DNA of 20,840 bases from a virus. Location: IMG/VR virus record IMGVR_UViG_3300011113_000650, positions 1 to 20,840 of that record. One strand, given 5' to 3'. Positions 1 to 6,591 of the stretch are shown here, piece after piece. The first letter of the stretch is position 1. Each line of letters starts with the position of its first letter. Both the position numbers and the translations under genes were made by a program. The notes under the pieces were generated by a model. That model ran no database searches and was not told the DNA's origin. It saw only the letters and a program-made list of their open reading frames with translations.

Positions 1-106
1 CCTCTGCGGCGAGGCTTGCGATCTGATCTTGCAGCACACGGATTTCGTTATCTCGCTCCTCGCAGTCGCAATCCTCATGTTCTCCGGCTGAGCAATGGAT
101 ACACAC
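1..106 (-). CDS. Cys-rich small protein, 3' end beyond window (partial)
   Basis: An open frame starts at a GTG (106-104) and runs off the left edge after 35 codons. A strong ribosome site, GAAGGAG, lies 8 nt upstream and overlaps the end of the preceding coiled-coil gene. The N-terminus has Cys at residues 2, 5, 13 and 15 (CxxC then CxC with an intervening His), which could bind a metal. An acidic, helix-prone stretch beginning EERDNEIRVLQDQ follows and looks like the start of a coiled coil. Base composition differs sharply from the other genes: 56 of the first 100 bases of the window are G or C. The family is not recognised and the function is unknown. The ribosome site and unbroken frame support the gene; its product cannot be judged from this fragment. 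Confidence 0.55.
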   Translation of the reverse strand, partial: MCIHCSAGEHEDCDCEERDNEIRVLQDQIASLAAE

Positions 107-108
107 GA

Positions 109-408
109 TCACATCTCCTTCTTAGTATTACTGTTATGTTTTACCACGATTTCCAATACTTTTCTCAATTCAGCGATTTCGTGGCGAAGTTGAGACATTT
201 CCTCTCTGATAAGCCTAAGTTCATGTACTGTATTAGCAGGAGCTTTGCGGATTTCTTCTGCTACTCTATGTTTTTCCCAGTCTCGTTCAAATTCCTGTTC
301 TTGTGCTTCGGGTGTACTAAACCACGGTACTTCTACTGCACATGTAGTATATATTGTTGTTAGTAAGATAGAGCCCAATATAATAAATATTAACAGTCTT
401 TGTTTCAT
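109..408 (-). CDS. Exported coiled-coil protein, duplicate copy A
   Basis: This is a 99-aa protein if started at the ATG at 408 (MKQRLLIFII...). An in-frame ATG at 426 would add six residues. I prefer 408 because it gives a clean N-terminal signal or anchor (K-R then about 16 hydrophobic residues). A GGAGG lies 11 nt upstream, rather far. A Cys at residue 23 (TTC-A) is only a poor lipobox match. The C-terminal half (about 62-90) is a charged heptad-like coiled coil (HELR...LRHEIAELRKVLE). It is a paralogue of the gene at 509-826: from LRHEI to the end, 20 of 26 residues are identical by my count. An exported or membrane-anchored coiled coil of this size could be an inner-membrane spanin or a structural adhesin, but nothing in the sequence decides this. 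Function unknown. Confidence 0.75.
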   Translation of the reverse strand: MKQRLLIFIILGSILLTTIYTTCAVEVPWFSTPEAQEQEFERDWEKHRVAEEIRKAPANTVHELRLIREEMSQLRHEIAELRKVLEIVVKHNSNTKKEM

Positions 409-410
409 AA

Positions 411-500
411 TTAATTTTTCCTCCATATTTTAGCTGTTGCTTCTTGCGAACTATTAAGTTTACGTTTATCTTTTCGCCATTCGGTTAGCGCTTCTTCCAT
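411..500 (-). pseudogene. Truncated duplicate of the C-terminal half of the 72-aa gene
   Basis: A 29-codon frame (MEEALTEWRKDKRKLNSS...) sits between the two coiled-coil paralogues. It matches residues 39-72 of the gene at 829-1047 (MEEALAEWRKDIHKLNS...), with several substitutions and loss of the segment around IDKMWG. The N-terminal 38 codons are absent: homology stops abruptly at an AGAT shared with the end of the upstream coiled-coil gene. It starts at the ATG that is Met39 of the intact gene and stops 2 nt before the next ATG. It could still be translated as a short coupling leader, but it reads best as a remnant of the tandem duplication. Confidence 0.6.
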
Positions 501-508
501 AACGCTTT

Positions 509-826
509 TTATATCTCCTTCTTGGTATTGCTGTTATCTTTTATCATCATTTCCAATACTTTTCGCAATTCATAGATTTCATGGCGAAGTTTTCTAATTT
601 CTGTGCGTAATTCATGAATTTCTTTTACTTGATTCACAGGAGCCTCTTGTTTTTCTTTTTCTAAACGATCTTGTAATCGTTCGCGTCGTTTGTCCTCTTC
701 TATCAGTTGTGGTGGAAGACCCAGGGGAACGGATCGCCCTATCATTGTAACGGAGACGGCTTGAGAAACCGTGTATGTAGTACATAGTATTGCCAATACA
801 ATAAATATAACATATCCTTGTTTCAT
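509..826 (-). CDS. Exported coiled-coil protein, duplicate copy B
   Basis: This is a 105-aa protein from the ATG at 826 (MKQGYVIFIV...). A GTG at 844 is possible and would make 111 aa. The first about 24 residues form a signal peptide or membrane anchor ending near SQAVS. The middle (42-62) is very rich in Arg, Lys and Glu (EEDKRRERLQDRLEKEKQE). Residues 66-96 form a heptad-like coiled coil (HELRTEIRKLRHEIYELRKV). It is paralogous to copy A at 109-408, with the C-terminal 26 residues the most conserved and the region just after the signal peptide unrelated or fast-evolving. This copy sits next to the intact 72-aa gene. The product is probably a membrane-tethered or periplasmic coiled coil; function unknown. 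Confidence 0.75.
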   Translation of the reverse strand: MKQGYVIFIVLAILCTTYTVSQAVSVTMIGRSVPLGLPPQLIEEDKRRERLQDRLEKEKQEAPVNQVKEIHELRTEIRKLRHEIYELRKVLEMMIKDNSNTKKEI

Positions 827-828
827 AA

Positions 829-1047
829 TTAATTTTTCCCCCACATTTTATCAATCCAATATTTAGCTGTTTCTTCTTGCAAACTATTAAGTTTGTGTAT
901 ATCTTTTCGCCATTCGGCTAAAGCTTCTTCCATAACACTTTTTATATCTGCAATTTCTGGATAACCATTCATTTGTGGCACTTTAAGTCTCATAAACATA
1001 TTGCGTAAGTTGGTATAAGCAGATGTCTCAGAATCTTTTTTACTCAT
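829..1047 (-). CDS. Small hypothetical protein, 72 aa
   Basis: The start is an ATG overlapping the stop of the upstream nuclease gene (ATGA), with GGGAG about 6 nt upstream. The 72-aa product is hydrophilic and mostly helix-prone (MEEALAEWRKDIHKLNS, QEETAKYWIDKMW), with no membrane segment or recognisable motif. Its C-terminal 34 codons were duplicated and survive in degraded form at 411-500. The tight coupling suggests it is made with the PD-(D/E)XK nuclease and could be an accessory to it, but that is only positional. Function unknown. Confidence 0.75.
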   Translation of the reverse strand: MSKKDSETSAYTNLRNMFMRLKVPQMNGYPEIADIKSVMEEALAEWRKDIHKLNSLQEETAKYWIDKMWGKN

Positions 1048-2087
1048 TCTGTACTCCCTGGTGCTTTATAACTACCAACACTAAAATTTGGCTTGGTATA
1101 TTCTTCTACAACAACATCCATGCCCTTAACCTCAAGATCGTGCTTTAACTGTTCACACTTTGTCATAGTTTGATTTATTGGAGTAACTTGATTTGTTCTA
1201 TATTCTTGTAATGGAAATATATTAGTGTTTTCAAAAGTAGTTTTTCCAAAATGACATAACTTATTGCATTGCCACGTTCTATTTAGTCTGGGTTTAGTAG
1301 TATCTTTGATTTTTTCAAATTTTTCTCGTAACATAGTTTCGGTTGTTATAAGATCTTTTTTATCGAACAATATGCTAAAAGGACCACCATCATTGATAAA
1401 ATTAATAGTTATCATAATATGATCTATATCAGGATACAAATGATGTGCAGCATAGTGATAGATCATTAGTTGAGGATCTTTTTGTAATTTTTCTGGTGTC
1501 TTTTCTTCTCCTGTTGACCAATTTAATCGTCGTCCCGATTTCCAATCTATAATTTCCAAAAAATTATCATCTACTTTTGTAATAAGATCTATTGTGCCCT
1601 TGAGTGCTAGATTGCCTTTTATTTTACCATTAGGAGTATCGTAAGAATATTTAGCCCAAGGTTTATTTATTTCAAAATCAAATTGTTGTTCAGGACAAAC
1701 GATGTTTCTGTTTCTGGGGTCAAACATTCCACCGTTGAATTCGATAGCCTTGTGTACCCAATTGTAACAGTCTATGCGGTCTTTGTCAAGCCATTTGTGG
1801 TGAGGGTTGGATGCTGAATAGTGGTCATATACTATGTTGATTATTTTATCAAGATTATATTTTTTAGTACTAATTTTTCCAACAATATCGTCGTTGATAA
1901 TGGTTTGATCGTTTTGTTGAGCAAATTTAATAATTGCCAATATTTCTAATACTTTATGAACAATAGTACCTTTATCAGCTTTTAATCCACTTGGACCTCT
2001 CCAGCCAAGCACATATTCTCCAAAATACTGCATCTCACAATGACAATGAGTATTAAAACTAGAAGATCTAAAGTATGTAATTATCAT
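1044..2087 (-). CDS. PD-(D/E)XK nuclease, RecB/Cas4-like
   Basis: This 347-aa protein has the RecB/Cas4-type nuclease layout. The N-terminal motif reads S-S-S-F...C-x-C...Y near residues 8-25, followed by a GTIVHKVLE helix (Gly40, His44). The catalytic core is Asp167 in KGTIDLI, then Asp181-x-Lys183 in EIIDWKSGRR, with Gln206 (DPQLMIYHY) as the motif that usually follows. Cys15 or Cys17 together with Cys274 and Cys278 could hold an iron-sulfur cluster as in Cas4 and AddB, but the usual third C-terminal Cys is not obvious. The family cuts or resects DNA ends, which suits recombination-linked phage replication beside RecA. The gene is ATGA-coupled to the dNMP kinase upstream and to the 72-aa gene downstream. 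There is no CRISPR array or cas1/cas2 here, so a Cas4 role in adaptation is not supported. Confidence 0.85.
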   Translation of the reverse strand: MIITYFRSSSFNTHCHCEMQYFGEYVLGWRGPSGLKADKGTIVHKVLEILAIIKFAQQNDQTIINDDIVGKISTKKYNLDKIINIVYDHYSASNPHHKWLDKDRIDCYNWVHKAIEFNGGMFDPRNRNIVCPEQQFDFEINKPWAKYSYDTPNGKIKGNLALKGTIDLITKVDDNFLEIIDWKSGRRLNWSTGEEKTPEKLQKDPQLMIYHYAAHHLYPDIDHIMITINFINDGGPFSILFDKKDLITTETMLREKFEKIKDTTKPRLNRTWQCNKLCHFGKTTFENTNIFPLQEYRTNQVTPINQTMTKCEQLKHDLEVKGMDVVVEEYTKPNFSVGSYKAPGSTE

Positions 2088-2848
2088 TCACTCTTTTCTC
2101 CTAATAATTCTACTGCTATAGGATATAGCAAATCGCACTGTTCTTTGATACTAATATTTTGATTATCTAATACATAATTAAAATTACTCCAGTCATATTT
2201 ATCTGGATCTAGAGCAACCTCTGGTTCTGCTGTAGAATTTTCTAAATTTCTTGTTAGTCTAATAACGACCCCATTATTGTTTTTTATTTCTTCTATTTCA
2301 TCAGGAAATCTGGTGTCATTATTGAGGGCTATTTTGGGTTGATCAATAGATATTTTATTAATTGTACTATTGTGCCAACACTTTGGATATATGTGTCTAA
2401 AAATTCCTGTTCCGATATATTCCATCACATCTCTACCTGTCATAAAACCCCTTTTATATGACATGGTGGGCATATCGTCCCACTTTAAATGAGTAAAAGT
2501 ATTTTTTATATCTTCATCATAACACTGTTCATATGATAAGCCTAAAATATTCATACAGACATCTCTTTTTAAGCTATCTGCAAAGCTATATATCTTAATA
2601 GTAGAAGATAAATATTGTATTACTTCATTTACTTCGTAATCAATTTCTCCTACTCCCATATAATATTTTTGGATATCAATAGACTCTATAATAGAGTCGT
2701 CTTGTTTTTTAACACATATAAATCCTCTACTGTTTAGCCAGATATCTTTAAAAGTATTGGTATTTACCATATACAAACTATATATAAAATTGCAAGCTGT
2801 ATTTTTTCCAGATTGTTTTTTTCCAGAGAATGCTATTATTTTTGTCAT
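2084..2848 (-). CDS. Deoxynucleoside monophosphate kinase-like P-loop protein
   Basis: This is a 254-aa protein with an N-terminal P-loop, GKKQSGKNT (residues 9-17). It then has FADSLKRDVCMNILGL, a segment typical of the phage T4 gp1 dNMP kinase family, and NDTRFPDEIEEIK followed by VVIRLTR in the C-terminal half. The family phosphorylates dNMPs to dNDPs at the expense of ATP in the cytoplasm, supplying precursors for phage DNA and sometimes for modified bases. It overlaps the primase by 4 nt (ATGA) with AGGA 7 nt upstream, and the next nuclease by another ATGA. The fold call is firm. The exact substrate cannot be read from the sequence. Confidence 0.85.
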   Translation of the reverse strand: MTKIIAFSGKKQSGKNTACNFIYSLYMVNTNTFKDIWLNSRGFICVKKQDDSIIESIDIQKYYMGVGEIDYEVNEVIQYLSSTIKIYSFADSLKRDVCMNILGLSYEQCYDEDIKNTFTHLKWDDMPTMSYKRGFMTGRDVMEYIGTGIFRHIYPKCWHNSTINKISIDQPKIALNNDTRFPDEIEEIKNNNGVVIRLTRNLENSTAEPEVALDPDKYDWSNFNYVLDNQNISIKEQCDLLYPIAVELLGEKSE

Positions 2849-3948
2849 AGTGTTATCCTATCTATAATTTGATCTTTTATTTCTTCTCCAGTTAATTCCG
2901 CTACATCATTTTTACTTATTCTGATATTTTCAATATTATAGGTTCTAGCACACTTTAGTTCAATCTGTTTTCTTGCTAATTCTCCAGCTTCATCATTATC
3001 CATAAGAACTATTAGTTTTAGAGCCCCGCATGTATCCAACAACATCTTTTGCTTATCTGTTAAATGAGCCCCAAATGTGGCTAAACTATTATGTATTCCG
3101 TACTCTTCTAATTTCCATACATTACCGGGACTTTCTACTAGTATAACCTCTCCGCTTTTCAGAATATGTTCTTTTGCAAACCATATGTTGTATAAATGAT
3201 TTTCTGCAACAAATCCAGAATTATGTCTCCATTTTGGTCCAGAATCATTGATGCTTCTTCCTGTACAACCAATCATATACTTATAAGAACTATCGTATAT
3301 TGGTGCAACAGCCCTGTTGTACATTTCTTTATTTGGATTATAGCAGTCGAATGTGTCGTATCTGGTTAATATTTTTTCACTAAATCCTCTATTTAAGAAA
3401 TATTCACTTGGACTTTGCAATGAAGACAATATCTTATCTCTTAGTATTCCATTATTTTTTGTTTTATTATCATTTAATATAGAACAATTACGAACAAATG
3501 ATGAATTAAGATTTTTTTGTATTTTAATCTTAGAGATATCGTCTATCCCAAGAAAATTTTGAATAAATTTAATAGTATCATCAAAACTAACTGTAGAGTC
3601 TCCCCTTTTGTTCCAGTCAAATTTTTGTTTTGACAATACACCACGCACAAATCCTATAATAGAACCCATAAATATTTTCTCACACTGATGAGTTCTGCAT
3701 TTCCAGTTGCCTTTGTAGTCTTCGCCAACATAATAAATATTTAAAGCGGAAGCATTATCCCCATCATGAATGGGACACGCACAACTTATATATTTATCTC
3801 TGATCTGATAGTCAGATATGTTTAAGACAGTAAATAAGTCTTCTATTCTGTCAGATAGTTTATCACATATAATTTTCAATTGATCCTGATTAATCGAATG
3901 GAATGTTTTCGTCTTCTTCAACGTCAAACCCTTCGTCGTTGTTTCCAT
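2845..3948 (-). CDS. dnaG: DnaG-type primase with zinc and Toprim domains
   Basis: This 367-aa protein has a zinc-binding N-terminal module: Cys58-P-I-His61 (ACPIHDGDNAS) and Cys84/His87/Cys89 (KCRTHQC). It also has a Toprim domain with Glu272 (VESPGNVW) and Asp317-x-Asp319 (LIVLMDNDEAGE). In the usual E-G-x-x-D Toprim motif the second acid is Asn276 here. The enzyme makes RNA primers on the lagging strand with the DnaB-type helicase encoded just upstream. It is shorter than bacterial DnaG (about 580 aa) and lacks a C-terminal helicase-binding domain. The start is uncertain. The ATG at 3948 gives a 59-nt overlap with the helicase gene and a poorly spaced GGAG. A TTG at 3879, preceded by AGGA and just after the helicase stop, would remove 23 residues without touching the domains. 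Confidence 0.92.
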   Translation of the reverse strand: METTTKGLTLKKTKTFHSINQDQLKIICDKLSDRIEDLFTVLNISDYQIRDKYISCACPIHDGDNASALNIYYVGEDYKGNWKCRTHQCEKIFMGSIIGFVRGVLSKQKFDWNKRGDSTVSFDDTIKFIQNFLGIDDISKIKIQKNLNSSFVRNCSILNDNKTKNNGILRDKILSSLQSPSEYFLNRGFSEKILTRYDTFDCYNPNKEMYNRAVAPIYDSSYKYMIGCTGRSINDSGPKWRHNSGFVAENHLYNIWFAKEHILKSGEVILVESPGNVWKLEEYGIHNSLATFGAHLTDKQKMLLDTCGALKLIVLMDNDEAGELARKQIELKCARTYNIENIRISKNDVAELTGEEIKDQIIDRITL

Positions 3949-5341
3949 TATTCTTTTTTAACTCCAATCTAGTTTTACCCTCGATAACTTTTGCACACCA
4001 GCCCTTCATGTAGCAATTAATGTAATCATTATCATCAAGACCTCCTCCATGTCTAGCAATTAATGGTAATAATTTTCTATTGCCGTTGGTGGGTCCGTCC
4101 TCTGCTATTTCTTCATCTGTTTTTCTTTTAAACACAGTGAAGTTGCTGCACAACCATATAATTCTATCCGATTGACTAACAGTGTCCGTACTATCCTTGG
4201 TTATACCGTCTCTATTTAATTGAACAAATGCTATAATAGGAACATTGTATTTTCTGGCAAAATTATGCAAAGATGTCATCATAAAACCAAGCATTTGATA
4301 TTCTTTTAGGTCTTGAGAAATACCGCTAGAATCCATTAGCTTTAAATAGTCGTAAATTATAACACATGGCTTGGTTGATCCGTCTGGATTAAAACCAACC
4401 TTTTTAATAATCCATCTTCTCATAATAGATAGCTGTTCTTCAAACGGTTTACCGGGAATTGGTTTGTAGTACAGCGGCATATTCTTTAATTCTTCTCTAG
4501 CCTTATCTATTTTCATTTCTTGGTTTGGAGATTCTACGAACTTGCCAGTTTCTATAGTATTAATATCTACTTCTGTCATCATAGCAATAACTCTATTAAT
4601 ATGGTCCGTTTTTGTCATTTCAGTATCCATATTTAATACCGGAATACCTAGTTTAGCTATATGATAACCTATATTATCTGCTAAAATGGTTTTTCCTGTT
4701 TTTGGTCGTGCCCCGATAACATTAATTGTTCCTGGCCTCAAACCTCCACCAATAGCAAAGTCATATGCTGGAAATCCTGTGCTAATACCAACTTGTTCAA
4801 TAGGATGTTCTTTTAGATTGTTAATATATTCGTCTAAACCATCTCCAATTGTTGTTGGATTGTTATCGCCATCCTCCAGGGATGATGCGAATGTTAAAAT
4901 TGGTTCTTCGGCAACACCCATTATATGGGCGATACTTTCTGAGCCATCTATTTCAAGAATATTAGACTTTATTTGCTCTACTTTGTCGTGTAGTTTTCTA
5001 GCTATTTCTAGTTTCTTTATTTTGGTAGCAAATTTTCTAAGATTATCTAATTGTACAGGAAAATCTAGAATGGCTCTCAGGTGTTGAACCTCTTCCTTTT
5101 TTTCTAGTATATGGTCTAGATTGAGTTCTTTGGCCGCGGAATAAATAGAGGCAACATCTACTGGTCCTATTTTTTCTTCATTAAAAATTTTTTGTAAACA
5201 TTTCCACAATATAACATTACTACTGATAGTAAAGCTATGTTCGGATAATAAATCTGCAACCTCTAAGTATGGAGTTTCTCCGTGCTTACAGATAATAGAA
5301 ATTACTGCTCGTTCAGCAGATGGGTCGCACAAGATATTCAT
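3890..5341 (-). CDS. dnaB: DnaB-family replicative DNA helicase
   Basis: This 483-aa protein matches DnaB length and order. Residues 1 to about 100 form a DnaB N-terminal domain (CDPSAERAVISIICKHGETP resembles the usual opening). A linker leads into a RecA-fold motor. Walker A is GARPKTGKT (210-218). DTEM (239-242) corresponds to the DnaB SLEM motif. Walker B is VIIYDYLKLM (327-336), and Gln374 in FVQLNR is motif H3. Arg429 in ARHGG fits the arginine-finger region. It unwinds the fork ahead of the phage polymerase and recruits the primase downstream. The last residues, FDVEEDENIPFD, closely resemble the acidic tip of bacterial SSB (consensus DDDIPF), which is unusual for a helicase. The start is the ATG at 5341, just after the stop of the zinc-finger gene. 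Confidence 0.95.
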   Translation of the reverse strand: MNILCDPSAERAVISIICKHGETPYLEVADLLSEHSFTISSNVILWKCLQKIFNEEKIGPVDVASIYSAAKELNLDHILEKKEEVQHLRAILDFPVQLDNLRKFATKIKKLEIARKLHDKVEQIKSNILEIDGSESIAHIMGVAEEPILTFASSLEDGDNNPTTIGDGLDEYINNLKEHPIEQVGISTGFPAYDFAIGGGLRPGTINVIGARPKTGKTILADNIGYHIAKLGIPVLNMDTEMTKTDHINRVIAMMTEVDINTIETGKFVESPNQEMKIDKAREELKNMPLYYKPIPGKPFEEQLSIMRRWIIKKVGFNPDGSTKPCVIIYDYLKLMDSSGISQDLKEYQMLGFMMTSLHNFARKYNVPIIAFVQLNRDGITKDSTDTVSQSDRIIWLCSNFTVFKRKTDEEIAEDGPTNGNRKLLPLIARHGGGLDDNDYINCYMKGWCAKVIEGKTRLELKKNNGNNDEGFDVEEDENIPFD

Positions 5342-5344
5342 GTA

Positions 5345-5725
5345 TTAATTTGCCGCTCCTGTAGAACAACTGTTGCATCTATATCTTTTGGTGTCGTAAA
5401 CTAACGATGGATTAACTCTTTCTTCTTCTCCGCATTGTCTACATTTAACATCTATAAAAGAAAATTCTCTACTTCTTTCTGTTGGCACTTTGTCTTTATT
5501 AAGTATTTTGTCTATTTTAGTATCTTGCTTATGACTATCTTTTATAGACATAGTATCAAATAAATTTTTAGATTTTTTTGTATTACGGCGAGCTTTTTTA
5601 TTTTTTGTTTTAATTTTATTTGGTTCTGGTTCTTGTTCTTGTTCGTTGCTATCTAATAAAGAGGATAGTAGACCAATTAGTTGTTTTATTTGATCAGGAT
5701 TATTTTTTAGTGCTTCAAGATCCAT
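5345..5725 (-). CDS. Small C-terminal zinc-finger protein
   Basis: This is a 126-aa protein with three visible parts. A helical N-terminus (1-27) is rich in Leu. A disordered linker holds an EQEQEPEP run followed by a Lys/Arg-rich stretch (about 30-80). A C-terminal zinc ribbon (about 92-122) has CRQCG and CNSC as its two Cys pairs. Such architecture fits a nucleic-acid or replisome-binding adaptor. It begins at an ATG at 5725 with AAGGTG upstream and ends 3 nt before the DnaB helicase gene. A helicase-loading role is conceivable from position only; no loader domain is seen. Function unknown. Confidence 0.75.
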   Translation of the reverse strand: MDLEALKNNPDQIKQLIGLLSSLLDSNEQEQEPEPNKIKTKNKKARRNTKKSKNLFDTMSIKDSHKQDTKIDKILNKDKVPTERSREFSFIDVKCRQCGEEERVNPSLVYDTKRYRCNSCSTGAAN

Positions 5726-6200
5726 TTTTCACCTTATTAATTTGTACATTTTGAATAGCTTCTGATAAATTTTTGATACAATTAGCCAAATACGACAATC
5801 TATCTACTCTTTGTTTAGCGTATCTGCGAATATTGTTTAAACTAGACGCTTTATCATTATGTTTTATAGCCTGAATAGATTTTTCATTATACCCATAGCC
5901 CTTATAGGTATTAAGTTCATCTGCTATAACTTCTTTAATATAATCGTCGGCCCAGTTATATCTACTTATTTCTCTATTTAATGATCGTTGAATATGAAAT
6001 GAAAATTGCACCAGTCTAACCATAATTTCTGCACAATCATCTTTAGTTAGTTTTTCTATTTCATTGCGTTGCATACTGATATAGTTTTGTAATTCATCTT
6101 CTGGTAAATTATTAGGAATATATTTAGGTAATCCTAAAGACTTTTCGTATTCGTCTAATAAAGAGTCCCACTTTTCCATATCTTCTTTAGCAGACTTCAT
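5715..6200 (-). CDS. Hypothetical helical protein, 161 aa
   Basis: I do not recognise this protein. It is hydrophilic, strongly helical in composition, and rich in Asn, Lys, Glu and Asp, with conserved-looking segments such as RLVQFSFHIQRSLNREISRY (67-86) and RRYAKQRVDRLSYLANCIKN (124-143). There are no membrane segments and no metal motif. It overlaps the VSR-like nuclease upstream by 14 nt and the zinc-finger gene downstream by 11 nt, so it belongs to the replication operon. The position between RecA and DnaB suggests a replisome accessory protein; that is inference. Confidence 0.7.
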   Translation of the reverse strand: MKSAKEDMEKWDSLLDEYEKSLGLPKYIPNNLPEDELQNYISMQRNEIEKLTKDDCAEIMVRLVQFSFHIQRSLNREISRYNWADDYIKEVIADELNTYKGYGYNEKSIQAIKHNDKASSLNNIRRYAKQRVDRLSYLANCIKNLSEAIQNVQINKVKNGS

Positions 6201-6591
6201 GTATTAATTTTCTCCAATCTTCTTGTTTATTGTATGGTAATTCGATAAACGATATATTGTTCATCTCGCACCACTGTTGTTTTTCTTTATCTTTTAATTT
6301 AGCTTTTGCAAATCCTGCGAGATTATGATGAAAATGAGCTACAAACTTATAATGTTGTTCTCCATGTACCTCTATGCACTGTCTCATTAGAGGAATATAG
6401 AAGTCCAAATATACAATATCGTTTTTTCTGAGATATACAGGAACCTCTTCTAATATCATTAAGGTTGGATATATTTCTTTTAATATATTTCTGGCCTCAA
6501 GATGAAGAGAGGATTTTGCAGCAGAGATTGCAGAACATCCGTTTACATTCCATGATACTAAATTATTGTCCAGATCTCTTACTTTATGCAT
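6187..6591 (-). CDS. VSR-like / EDxHD-type small endonuclease
   Basis: This is a 134-aa protein with a core resembling the PD-(D/E)XK-fold enzymes of the VSR and I-Bth0305I type. Asp63 lies in YLDFYIPLM, then the strand CIEVHGEQHY has Glu74, His76, Gln79 and His80. A basic helix (AKAKLKDKEKQQWCEMNN) and ISFIELPY follow. In this group the Asp and the E-x-H/D-G-x-Q-H strand form the active site for nicking or cutting duplex DNA. The reading could be a free-standing homing endonuclease or a repair/recombination nuclease. Its position directly after RecA (8-nt overlap) inside the replication operon favours a phage-maintained function. The fold assignment is from motifs only. Confidence 0.65.
   Translation of the reverse strand: MHKVRDLDNNLVSWNVNGCSAISAAKSSLHLEARNILKEIYPTLMILEEVPVYLRKNDIVYLDFYIPLMRQCIEVHGEQHYKFVAHFHHNLAGFAKAKLKDKEKQQWCEMNNISFIELPYNKQEDWRKLIHEVC

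Larger units (their letters stand above)
113..949. repeat. Diverged tandem duplication, units about 400 and 433 bp
   Basis: Two adjacent units, about 113-516 and 513-949, share long stretches of near-identity. One stretch is the coiled-coil C-terminus, another the ATTAATTATGAAACAA start region, a third the CTTTTCGCCATTCGG segment of the small gene. Each unit holds a coiled-coil gene plus the 3' part of the 72-aa gene. All three unit boundaries carry the tetranucleotide AGAT on the minus strand (plus-strand atct at 113, 513 and 946). This suggests duplication by recombination across that microhomology. Protein divergence and a 33-bp length difference show it is not recent. Confidence 0.8.

Noticed and set aside
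1044-2087. Reading the RecB-type nuclease as a CRISPR Cas4
   Set aside because: There are no repeats with spacers, no cas1 or cas2, and the Cys set is incomplete. The setting is a phage replication operon.
4686-5087. Plus-strand open frames such as 4686-5087, 6999-7346 and 17176-17550
   Set aside because: Each is antisense to a well-supported minus-strand gene, lacks a proper ribosome site and recognisable domains, and reflects the codon use of the opposite strand.
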